DNA of 64,000 nucleotides from Coriobacteriaceae bacterium (lineage in GTDB: Bacteria > Actinomycetota > Coriobacteriia > Coriobacteriales > UMGS124): assembly GCA_019421015.1 (NCBI GenBank), contig JAHZGC010000006.1, positions 62,001 to 126,000 on the forward strand. The letters are read 5' to 3'. Made by a program: the position numbers and the translations under genes. The notes under the pieces are model-generated. The model saw nothing but the letters and a program-made list of their open reading frames with translations, ran no database searches and was not told the DNA's origin. The first letter of the stretch is position 1; the number at the start of each line of letters is the position of its first letter. Below, piece by piece: positions 53,084 through 61,134 of this stretch.

Positions 53084-55345
53084 ATGAGCGTGTCGCGGCG
53101 AGGGTTTCTGCAAGGGACTGCTGCGGGTGTCGTGGGGCTGGCGGCTGTGGGGGCAGCTGGCGTCCGCATGGCCGGAGCAGCTGAAGCGCCGGCATCACAG
53201 GGCGCTCCCTTGGGAGACGGTGTCTACACCGCCGCCGCCAAGGGCCTGGGCGGCGATGTGACCGTTACCCTGACCATCCAGAACGGCGCGCTGGCCGATG
53301 TTGTCGCCGAGGGTCCCAACGAGACCCCGGGTGTTGGCACCCGTGCCCTCGAGGCGCTGCCTCCCGACATGCTCGCCCACAACACCGTCGAGGTACATAC
53401 GGTATCGGGCGCCACGGTTACCAGCGACGCCATCCTGCAGGCCGCTGCCGACGCCTTGGCTCAGAGCGGTGTGACGCTGGCTCCCGTGCAGGTCGAGCCG
53501 TCCATCCAGCACATGGTGCCGGGAACCTACTACGGCGAGGAGTACGGCAAGTGGAAGAAGGGCACCATCGAGGGCGAGCGCTTTGGATCGCCGGCCATCA
53601 TCGCGCCCACCCGGGTGGCCGTTGAGGTTAGCGAGGACGCCATTATCTCGGTCACGGTGGAGTCCTGCGACGACACCCCTGGTTTTGTCGAACCCTGCAT
53701 CGAGCGTATTCCTGCAGAGATCGTTGCCGCGCAGTCGGTGAATGTCGACTGTGTTACCGGCGCCACCCTTACGAGTCAGGACATCATTGCAGGCGTGGAG
53801 CAGGCGCTTGGCGAAGCTGGGGCCGACCTTGACGGCTTTCGTGTGGCACCGATGCGCAGCACGGCCACCGAGGAGTACGACTGCGACTTTTGCATAGTAT
53901 CAGCCGGCGGCTCGGGAAGTACGGCGGCCTTGCGGGCGCTTGAAGAGGGACTGTCGGTAGTCATCATTGAGAAATGCGGCAAGGTGGCTGGTGAAAGCTG
54001 CTGTTCGACCGGTATGCTGGCCCCTGGCTCCGAGTACCTTGCCGGACTGCACGCCGACGACGGCGTCGAGGTCCCCGACGTCCAGTTTATGTTTGATGAG
54101 CTCTCCTCCTATGCCCAGTACCGCTGCGACACCAACGTGCTCATGAACGTGCTTGAAAACATGGGTCCGGCCGCGGATTTCCTGCAGGACCACTGGGAAC
54201 GGGGCGGCAAGTTCGCCGGTTTCGTCCCATCGGTCAACAGCTGCTCGCTCGACTTTGGCAAGGGAACCTACAAGTGGCAGGTGCTCTACGATGACTATAT
54301 CCTCCCCATGGGAGCGACCCTGCTGCTCGAGACCCGCGCCGAGGAGCTTATTCAGAACGGCGACGGCGCCGTGGTCGGTGTCAAGGCGACCAAGCAGGAT
54401 GGAACCGCCGTCACTGTCAATGCCAAGCAGACCCTCGTGGCATGCGGCGGCTTTGGCGGCAACCGCGATATGATGCGCGAATACCTGCGCACCGATAACC
54501 TGTACCTGTACGGCGTTGCGACCAACACCGGCGACGGCCTCAGGATGGCGCTGGATGCAGGAGGTCGCCTTACGACCGAGATCAACCCCCTGCCGGCCGA
54601 GTTCTGCTCAAACCTCAAGGTCGATTACTATGCCGGCTATATGAAGTTCATCAACTATGCCGGGCTGCTCCAGGTCAACCCGGAGGGCCAGCGCTTCTAC
54701 AACGAGGAACTTGGTGCCACCGAGCCTCTCGGCGTGGGCACATCCGCGCTGTACACCATCGACCACGCCTATGCAGTGTTCTGCCAGGACGACATGGACG
54801 CCATGGTTGCCGAGGGGTGTCCAGGTCTTCTGAGCGCCGAGGTGCGCGATGGTTTGCGCATCTACCGTTCCCGTGCTTGCGTGCCGTTCTATACGCTTGC
54901 CGACGAGATGCAGGCGGCCATCGACGCTGGGGAAGGGTGGAAGGCCGACTCGCTTGAGGATCTTGGTGCCCAGATAGGTTTTGCTCCCGAGGTGTGGGAC
55001 GCTACCGTATCGAGCTACCTTGCGGCTATCGACGCGGGCGAGGACGCCCAGTTCCACAAACGCCCCGAGATGCTGCGACCCCTCTCCCAAGGCCCCTTCT
55101 ATGCCGTGCGTTTCTGCATGGCGATCGACGGGACCCTCAACGGCGTGCGCGCCAACCAGTACATGCAGGCGCTCGGCGAGGACCTCAAGCCGATTCCCGG
55201 TTTGTTCTTGGGCGGCCTGGATGCAGGTGGTATGTGGGGCAACGTGTACTACGCTTCCGAGCACTGCGCCGGCGTGTCTCAGGGGCATTCGATTGCCTCG
55301 GGCTACATAGCGGCCGGCAAGGTCGCCGAGCTGCTCAAGGGGTAG
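53084..55345 (+). CDS. Tat-exported reductase with two N-terminal FMN_bind domains and an FAD domain
   Basis: The protein has 753 aa. A twin-arginine signal (RR at 5-6) precedes two FMN_bind domains ending SGATVTS (108-114) and TGATLTS (225-231), each a plausible covalent FMN site. An FAD_binding_2 domain follows from about 265 (CIVSAGGSGSTAALRALEEG) to the C-terminus. The FMN-FMN-FAD order suggests a built-in electron wire from a donor to the FAD active site. GGAGGG precedes the ATG; the frame is open to 52592 but overlaps the divergent LuxR gene. A hairpin terminator follows. Confidence 0.9.
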   Translation: MSVSRRGFLQGTAAGVVGLAAVGAAGVRMAGAAEAPASQGAPLGDGVYTAAAKGLGGDVTVTLTIQNGALADVVAEGPNETPGVGTRALEALPPDMLAHNTVEVHTVSGATVTSDAILQAAADALAQSGVTLAPVQVEPSIQHMVPGTYYGEEYGKWKKGTIEGERFGSPAIIAPTRVAVEVSEDAIISVTVESCDDTPGFVEPCIERIPAEIVAAQSVNVDCVTGATLTSQDIIAGVEQALGEAGADLDGFRVAPMRSTATEEYDCDFCIVSAGGSGSTAALRALEEGLSVVIIEKCGKVAGESCCSTGMLAPGSEYLAGLHADDGVEVPDVQFMFDELSSYAQYRCDTNVLMNVLENMGPAADFLQDHWERGGKFAGFVPSVNSCSLDFGKGTYKWQVLYDDYILPMGATLLLETRAEELIQNGDGAVVGVKATKQDGTAVTVNAKQTLVACGGFGGNRDMMREYLRTDNLYLYGVATNTGDGLRMALDAGGRLTTEINPLPAEFCSNLKVDYYAGYMKFINYAGLLQVNPEGQRFYNEELGATEPLGVGTSALYTIDHAYAVFCQDDMDAMVAEGCPGLLSAEVRDGLRIYRSRACVPFYTLADEMQAAIDAGEGWKADSLEDLGAQIGFAPEVWDATVSSYLAAIDAGEDAQFHKRPEMLRPLSQGPFYAVRFCMAIDGTLNGVRANQYMQALGEDLKPIPGLFLGGLDAGGMWGNVYYASEHCAGVSQGHSIASGYIAAGKVAELLKG

Positions 55346-55390
55346 GCCGAAGGGATTCCAATAGCTGTGCGCTTGTCAGAACGTTTATCC

Positions 55391-55427
55391 AGCCGAGAAG
55401 CCCTTGCCGCTGCGGGGCTTCTCGGCT
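55391..55427. terminator. hairpin with AGCCGAGAAGCCC stem
   Basis: A perfect 13-bp stem (55391-55403 with 55415-55427) lies 45 bp after the reductase stop codon. It is almost identical to the stem at 25857-25892. Confidence 0.65.
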
Positions 55428-55553
55428 GTGTCGATGGGGGCGTTCCTTGGATGGAGGGGGAGACGAGCTCCATACGTCCGATGGTGGAGAAGCCCGGTCT
55501 TTGGAATCGTCACCGATAACCCGGCCTCCGCCTCTCCGATTAGGCAAAAAACG

Positions 55554-56534
55554 TCAGCACACGGTACCCGTTTCGGCAGATGATGCCCGCGGCTCCTGCG
55601 ACTCCCGCATGCCCGAATGATCTGCCACCCCGAACCCCAACTCGGTGGCGCAGATATAGCGAGCTTCGTGAAGCAGCGCACGGACCAGGGGGTTGTGGGG
55701 ACAGCAGGTCGCCAGGTCGACCGACACGCACGGGTCGAGCCCTGCGGGGGCCTCGAAGGGGATCGAAACCCGCTGCCACAGGTCGCCCGAGGTGACGATG
55801 GGAACGCCGACGCCCAGGGCGCCTTTTTGCTGGAGCGCCAGCACCCCGCTCTCATTGGTACCGGTCTCGACGATCGCAATCTTGGGCTCGTGCTCCTTGA
55901 TGTGGCGCACGAGCGCGTCGTGCCAGTGCGACGCCCCCGGGGTGAACGTGACCACGGTCCGGCCCTGCAGGTCCTCGAGTCGCAGTTGCTCGCGGGCGGC
56001 CAAGGGGTCGTTGACCGCAACCGAGCACAGCGGTCGCTCGTACTCGATGGTAAGGTAGCGGATGCCCTGCTTGCGGGCACGCGCGTTGCCCACGGTCATC
56101 GTGGCGTCGATAGTACCGTTTACCAGCGCTTCGTCGATCTTCTGGTAGCTTGGCAGGTCCACGTAGGCCAGCTCTACCTCGGGGTGGCGTTCCTTGAAGG
56201 CGCCTACGAGCTTGGGCATCAAAAAGAGGTTGGCATTGCGGTAGAGGCCTAGCGTGAGCCGGGGGCGTGCCAGCCCCGCGGCCTCCCGCGTGCGCGTGAG
56301 CGACTCTTGCGAGAGGGCCCTGAGCTTGCGGGCGTAGCCGTAGAAGACGACCCCCGCTTCGGTGGGACGTACCCCCTTGTTGCTGCGTTCCAACAGGGGC
56401 ACCCCCACTTCTGCCTCGAGCGCCTCGATGTGCTTGCGCATGGCCTGGGGCGTGAAGAAGAACTCCGCCGCTGCCTTCGCGAGGCTGAGGTTGTCCACGA
56501 CGCTGATGAAATAGTCGAGCTGTCGGCTATCCAT
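55554..56534 (-). CDS. LysR family transcriptional regulator
   Basis: The protein has 326 aa. The helix-turn-helix (LSLAKAAAEFFFTPQAMRKH) and the LysR substrate-binding domain are complete. A longer C-terminal tail ends in GMRESQEPRASSAETGTVC. GAGGGAGGG precedes the ATG. It is divergent from the molybdoenzyme operon at 56798 across 263 bp and is its probable regulator; in Gordonibacter and Eggerthella, dehydroxylase operons are controlled by LysR or membrane LuxR proteins in this arrangement. Confidence 0.9.
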   Translation of the reverse strand: MDSRQLDYFISVVDNLSLAKAAAEFFFTPQAMRKHIEALEAEVGVPLLERSNKGVRPTEAGVVFYGYARKLRALSQESLTRTREAAGLARPRLTLGLYRNANLFLMPKLVGAFKERHPEVELAYVDLPSYQKIDEALVNGTIDATMTVGNARARKQGIRYLTIEYERPLCSVAVNDPLAAREQLRLEDLQGRTVVTFTPGASHWHDALVRHIKEHEPKIAIVETGTNESGVLALQQKGALGVGVPIVTSGDLWQRVSIPFEAPAGLDPCVSVDLATCCPHNPLVRALLHEARYICATELGFGVADHSGMRESQEPRASSAETGTVC

Positions 56535-56797
56535 GGCCCTCCCTCGGTCCGCCCTCCCCGTGGCATCCGATTATAAGCGTGCCGCATGGGGCCGTGTCGT
56601 GCTGCGGTAACCGGTTGGTTGCTGCGGCCCAACAGTTTGGGAACCGCGGCACCAAGACTCCCGCTGATAAGGTGTGATTAAGGCGTCGCGACCCCGATGA
56701 CCTGTGGTTCTGCGAACCCGAGGACTTCTCCTCCCGGGCACCGCGCAGGGGGTTGCGCTTCGCCGTCTTGCGGTGTTGGACAAGAGGGGAGAGGTAC

Positions 56798-59434
56798 ATG
56801 GAGATCCGTTCGTCAATGGCTCCGGCATCGTCGGGGGTCAGCAGGCGCACCTTCCTGGAGCTGGGAGGAACCGCGCTGCTGTCGATTCCCGCGGCGGGCC
56901 ATCTGGTGGAGCGCCCGGCGCTTGCCGAGGAGGCTGCGGCTTCGGCGGCGGCCCCCGAGGCCGAGGAGGGCGAGTGGAAGCCGTTCCGCTGCATGCGCAT
57001 CGACTGCTCGGGCAGCTGCATCAACTACGCCCTGGTCAGGGACGGTCAGGTCGTGCGCATCAAGACCGACGACCGCTTTGAGGACAGCGAGGAGTTCCCG
57101 CAGCAGCGCGGCTGCGTGCGCGGTCAGGCCCGCCGCAGCCTCGTGTACGGCCCCGACCGCCTCAAGTACCCCATGAAGCGCAAGCACTGGGAGCCGGGCG
57201 GCGGCGACAAGAGCCTGCGCGGCAAGGACGAATGGGTGCGCATCAGCTGGGACGAGGCCCTGGACATCGTGGCCTCCGAGCTCAAGCGCATCGTCGACGC
57301 CTACGGCAACGAGTCCATCTACCGCGGCCAGTACGTGAACTCGGTGCTGGCGGCCATGGGCGGCTCGTGGGCCACCTCGGGCGGCAACTCGCTGGGCGGC
57401 TGGATCTACCCGGCCCTGTACATGACCGGCTTCCCCAACCTCGACTGCTATTACAACAACTACCTGTACAACGACCGCCTGGACTGGCTCAACTCCAAGC
57501 TGATCGTGCTCTTTGGCAACAACCCGGCCTGGAGCTGCCACGGCTACCCCAACAAGATCCTGCTCGACGCCAAGCGCCGCGGCGCCAAGGTCATTGGCGT
57601 GAACCCCTACTGCAACGAGACCATCTCGACCCTGGCCGACCAGTGGATCGCCGTGCGCCCGGCCACCGACGCCGCCCTCATGATCGCCTGCGCCTACGTC
57701 ATGATCGACAAGAACCTGCAGGACCAGGACTTCTTGGACCGCTGCTGCAGCGGCTTCGACGCCGAGCACATGCCCGAGAGCTCCGATCCCAAGGACAACT
57801 TCAAGGACTACGTGCTGGGCACCTACGACGGCGTGCCCAAGACGCCGGAGTGGGCGAGCGAGATCTGCGGCGTGGAGCCCGACGTCATCGAGGCGTTCGC
57901 CGTCGAGATGGCCACGACCAAGCCGGCGGCCATCCTGACCTGCTCCGCCGTTACCCGTGCGTTCAGGGGCGAGCAGGTGGCCCAGGCGTTCTTCACGCTG
58001 GGGTGGATGACCGGCAACGTGGGCAAGCCCGGCGCCATGGTGAGCGACTGCTCCCAGAAGCTCTTCGGCAACGGCGGCCAGCTGCTGTGCGTGCCCGGCC
58101 CCGACGGCAAGCCCGCCCTGCGCGATCCGCTGTGCAACTCCATGGACATCTATGGCAGCCCCATGCCCCAGGACGGCCTGTTCGGCATCCCGGCCCAGGG
58201 CCGCTGGGAGGCCGTGCTCAACGACGGCTTCCAGAACGGCAAGTGGGGGTGGAAGGACCTCGACATCCGCATGATCTGGGACATCGGCCGCGGCAACAAG
58301 CTCAACACCGAGCCCGGCACGCTGGGCGGCATCGAGGCCTACCGCAAGGTGGAGATCGTGGTGGCGGCCGGCAGCGCGCTCACCGACCCGGCCCCGTACG
58401 CCGACGTGGTGCTGCCCTCGGTGGCCCAGTGGGAGTACCCGGCCAACTTCAGCGCGGGCACCAACCGCGAGTCCCTCACCTACTGCGCCCAGGTGATTGA
58501 GCCGCTCTTCGAGGGCAAGAGCGACACCTGGATCAACATGGAGCTTGCCAAGCGCCTGGGCATCGACCCGGCCTCGATCGAGCTGCCCGAGGAGGAGGTC
58601 TTCCTCAACCAGCTGCAGGGCGCCCAGGTCATGAAGGAGGACGGCACCGGCTTCGAGACCATGTTCACGGTCACCGCGCAGGATTGGGCCGAGCTCGGCG
58701 ACCCGAGCCGCGAGCCCCAGACCGGCCGCATGGAATGGCAGGAGTTCAAGCGCACGGGCATGTTCCAGCTCAAGCGCGAGCCGGGCGACAACTACGGCTA
58801 CATTGCCCTCAAGGACTTCGTCGAGGACCCCGAGGCCAACCCCGTGGCCACCGAGAGCGGCAAGCTCGAGATCTACTGCCCCAAGCTTGTGGAGGCCATC
58901 GACTGCTTCGGGTCCTACTCCATCGCCCCGGTGGCCCAGTACGTGCCCCCGACCGACGGCTACGAGGCCACCTACGAGGACTTCGAGGCCCGCGTTTGCG
59001 GCGAGTACCCGCTGCAGCTCATCACGCCGCACTCCCAGCACCACAACTCGACCCAGCTCGACAACGTGCGCTCGCTCAAGGAAGCCTTCCCCCAGCCGGT
59101 CTTCATGAACCCCATCGACGCCGAGGCCCGCGGTCTTGCGCACGGCGACCCGGTCAAGGTCTACAACCAGCGCGGCGCGTTTATCCGCCACCTCAAGGTG
59201 ACCGAGCGCGTGGTGCCCGGCTGCGTCATGACCTCTGACGGCGGCTGGACCACCTGGGACGACGAGCTCCAGGTGGACCTGGGCGGCAACCCCAACGTGC
59301 TCACGAGCACCGAGTCCTGCGGCACCGACATCCAGCCGTGGAACACCGTGGTGGTCGAGATCGAGAAGTGGGATGGCCCGATCCAGCACGACCGCGAGCG
59401 TCCGCAGCGCGTCATCGACTATTTGGAGGCATAG
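56798..59434 (+). CDS. Tat-exported molybdopterin oxidoreductase, catalytic subunit (DMSO reductase family)
   Basis: The protein has 878 aa. A twin-arginine signal SRRTFLELGG (RR at 16-17) is followed by a [4Fe-4S] site (Cys65, Cys70, Cys74, Cys106). Molybdopterin-binding segments follow (YRGQYVNSVLAAMGGSWATS, VLFGNNPAWSCHGYPNK, AKVIGVNPYCNET) and the C-terminal dinucleotide-binding domain. The group includes DMSO, thiosulfate and polysulfide reductases and the catechol dehydroxylases of gut Coriobacteriia; the substrate is not readable. GGGAGAGG precedes the ATG. It is followed after 3 bp by its Fe-S subunit gene. No membrane-anchor subunit is in the operon. Confidence 0.9.
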   Translation: MEIRSSMAPASSGVSRRTFLELGGTALLSIPAAGHLVERPALAEEAAASAAAPEAEEGEWKPFRCMRIDCSGSCINYALVRDGQVVRIKTDDRFEDSEEFPQQRGCVRGQARRSLVYGPDRLKYPMKRKHWEPGGGDKSLRGKDEWVRISWDEALDIVASELKRIVDAYGNESIYRGQYVNSVLAAMGGSWATSGGNSLGGWIYPALYMTGFPNLDCYYNNYLYNDRLDWLNSKLIVLFGNNPAWSCHGYPNKILLDAKRRGAKVIGVNPYCNETISTLADQWIAVRPATDAALMIACAYVMIDKNLQDQDFLDRCCSGFDAEHMPESSDPKDNFKDYVLGTYDGVPKTPEWASEICGVEPDVIEAFAVEMATTKPAAILTCSAVTRAFRGEQVAQAFFTLGWMTGNVGKPGAMVSDCSQKLFGNGGQLLCVPGPDGKPALRDPLCNSMDIYGSPMPQDGLFGIPAQGRWEAVLNDGFQNGKWGWKDLDIRMIWDIGRGNKLNTEPGTLGGIEAYRKVEIVVAAGSALTDPAPYADVVLPSVAQWEYPANFSAGTNRESLTYCAQVIEPLFEGKSDTWINMELAKRLGIDPASIELPEEEVFLNQLQGAQVMKEDGTGFETMFTVTAQDWAELGDPSREPQTGRMEWQEFKRTGMFQLKREPGDNYGYIALKDFVEDPEANPVATESGKLEIYCPKLVEAIDCFGSYSIAPVAQYVPPTDGYEATYEDFEARVCGEYPLQLITPHSQHHNSTQLDNVRSLKEAFPQPVFMNPIDAEARGLAHGDPVKVYNQRGAFIRHLKVTERVVPGCVMTSDGGWTTWDDELQVDLGGNPNVLTSTESCGTDIQPWNTVVVEIEKWDGPIQHDRERPQRVIDYLEA

Positions 59435-59437
59435 GCC

Positions 59438-60064
59438 ATGGCTTCGCAACCCGGATTCTTCTTCGACGCCTCCGCCTGCGTGGGCTGCAAGGCCTGCCAG
59501 CTGGCGTACAAGGACATCAACGACCTCAAGGTGGGCACCCTCTACCGCCGCGTGTACGAGATGGAGGGCGGCACCTGGCGCAGCACCGGCGACGGCTACG
59601 CGCCCCAGGGCGTCTTTGCCTACCACGTGGCGCTCTCGTGCAACCACTGCGCCAACCCCGCCTGCGTGGCGGCCTGCCCCACCGGCGCCATGCAGAAGGA
59701 CCCCGAGAACGGCGTGGTCTGGACCGACCACGACATGTGCATCGGGTGCCGTTCCTGCGAGGAGGCCTGCCCCTACCACGCCCCGCGCTTCCTGGAGGAC
59801 GAGGGCTACATGGGCAAATGCGACTTCTGCCGCGACGAGCTGGGCGCGGGGCGCAAGCCGGCCTGCACCACCGTCTGCGCGGTGCGCGCGCTCGACTACG
59901 GCGACATCGACGAGCTGAAGGCCGCCCACGGCGAGGGCACCTGCCTGATCGAGCCCCTGCCGGTCACCAACACCGACCCCCAGATCGTTCTGATCCCGCA
60001 CCCCCAGGCCCCGGAGTCCGGCAGCGGCCTGGCGCGCGAGACTTCCTTCGGCTTCGAGGTGTAA
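59438..60064 (+). CDS. 4Fe-4S electron-transfer subunit (DmsB-like)
   Basis: The protein has 208 aa. Four Cys groups are arranged as in DmsB: CVGCKACQLAY (14-24), CNHCANPACVAACPTG, CIGCRSCEEACPYHAPR, and CDFCRDELGAGRKPACTTVC. In the first group the fourth Cys is replaced by Tyr24, so one cluster may be altered or absent. It starts 3 bp after the catalytic subunit and would pass electrons to it. With no anchor gene, the donor must be a soluble or separately encoded membrane protein. Confidence 0.9.
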   Translation: MASQPGFFFDASACVGCKACQLAYKDINDLKVGTLYRRVYEMEGGTWRSTGDGYAPQGVFAYHVALSCNHCANPACVAACPTGAMQKDPENGVVWTDHDMCIGCRSCEEACPYHAPRFLEDEGYMGKCDFCRDELGAGRKPACTTVCAVRALDYGDIDELKAAHGEGTCLIEPLPVTNTDPQIVLIPHPQAPESGSGLARETSFGFEV

Positions 60065-60240
60065 CGCCTACGAGGCTCTGCGCCGGTCTTATGACTTGCT
60101 GTTTGGGGTGCCCTTGGCGACGGTCGCGCGGCAGGTCGCGCGGCCATGGGTCGAGGGCACCCCCCAACCTGTTGGCGTCGGCGGGCCGGCCATCCCCCAA
60201 TGCGGTCCCGCCGACGCCTATTGAAAGGACGGTGCTGCCC

Positions 60241-60973
60241 ATGGATGCGGCGGTTCTCGACAAAGGCGCGGGCGTCGCCGGGCCGACGTACGCGGACGGG
60301 CTCGACATGTGCTCCCTTGCAATGCGGTTTTTAGGGTATGTCCTGAGCTCGGAACCTACCGCCGCGATGCTGGCCCCGCTCCGGGACCCGGCGTTCGACG
60401 GGCTCTTTGCGCAAGGGAGTGGCTCTGCGGCTAGCGAGCGGGGGCTACGCTGTGTGGCTGCCTGGCGGCGTGGGGTTGCCGGGCGAACCGACGCCGAGAT
60501 GGAGGCCGCCGCGGCTGGCGAGTGGCTTGCGGTGTTGGGAGGGGCCGGCCGGCCGCTGGCCGCCCCCCTGGCAGTCGTGCTACACCGATCCCGACGGGCT
60601 GTTGTTCGGTTCGGACACCCTGGCGGCTCGCGGCTGGTATAGGCGCTACGGACTCGAGTTTGACGCCAAGAACCGCGAGCCCGACGACCACATCGGCCTC
60701 ATGTTGAGCTTTCTTGCCGTTCTGGCCGATCGCGAGCGCGCCCTGCTGGAGGCGGGGCAGCCGACGGAGAGAATCGAGGAAGACCAGCTGGTATTTATCG
60801 AGCGCCACCCGGCGACCTTTGTGGGGCGCTGGGCCGAAGCATGCGCCGAGTCGACGAGCTTTCTGTACGCTGGGCTCGCACTGCTGGCCCAGGCCGCGGT
60901 GGAGGGGCGGGCGCGGGATCTGCGGGAAGTGCTAGGGTGCCGTGCGATTGGGCCGTGCGGTTGTGCGGGCTGA
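60241..60973 (+). pseudogene. TorD/DmsD-like chaperone, frameshifted
   Basis: The first frame from MDAAVLDKGAGV through LAMRFLGYVLSSEP and EWLAVLGGAGRPLA breaks at a run of six C (60563-60568). The second frame continues PPWQSCYTDPDGLLFGSDTL and GWYRRYGLEFDAKNREPDDH, the hallmark stretch of TorD-family chaperones. It would insert cofactor into, and guard the Tat signal of, the molybdoenzyme upstream. AAAGGACG precedes the ATG. Its last codons and stop (GPCGCAG-TGA) come from the terminal repeat of the element at 60955, so the natural C-terminus may have been displaced. Confidence 0.8.
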
Positions 60974-61087
60974 GTCTGTTTCTGACTGGTAAAACCTTCA
61001 ACCTGAGGGCCTGTCGCAACTGGCATTTCTTGGGAGAAACCCTCAAGTAGTCGCGAAACCTCACGTGAGTCAGCCTGCACAACCGCA
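60955..61087. repeat. 133-bp element, family shared with 41363
   Basis: GTGCGGTTGTGCGGGCTGAG (from 60955) and its inverted copy GAGTCAGCCTGCACAACCGC (to 61086) bound the element; the arms differ at one or two bases. The interior contains CTTGGGAGAAACCCTCAAG, a short hairpin. The ends match those of the 41363-41480 element. The left end overlaps the TorD-like gene. Confidence 0.65.
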
Positions 61088-61134
61088 GCCCTGCGCCCGC
61101 CTCGCCCAGGCGTCGTACTTCCAGCCCCGCCCGC

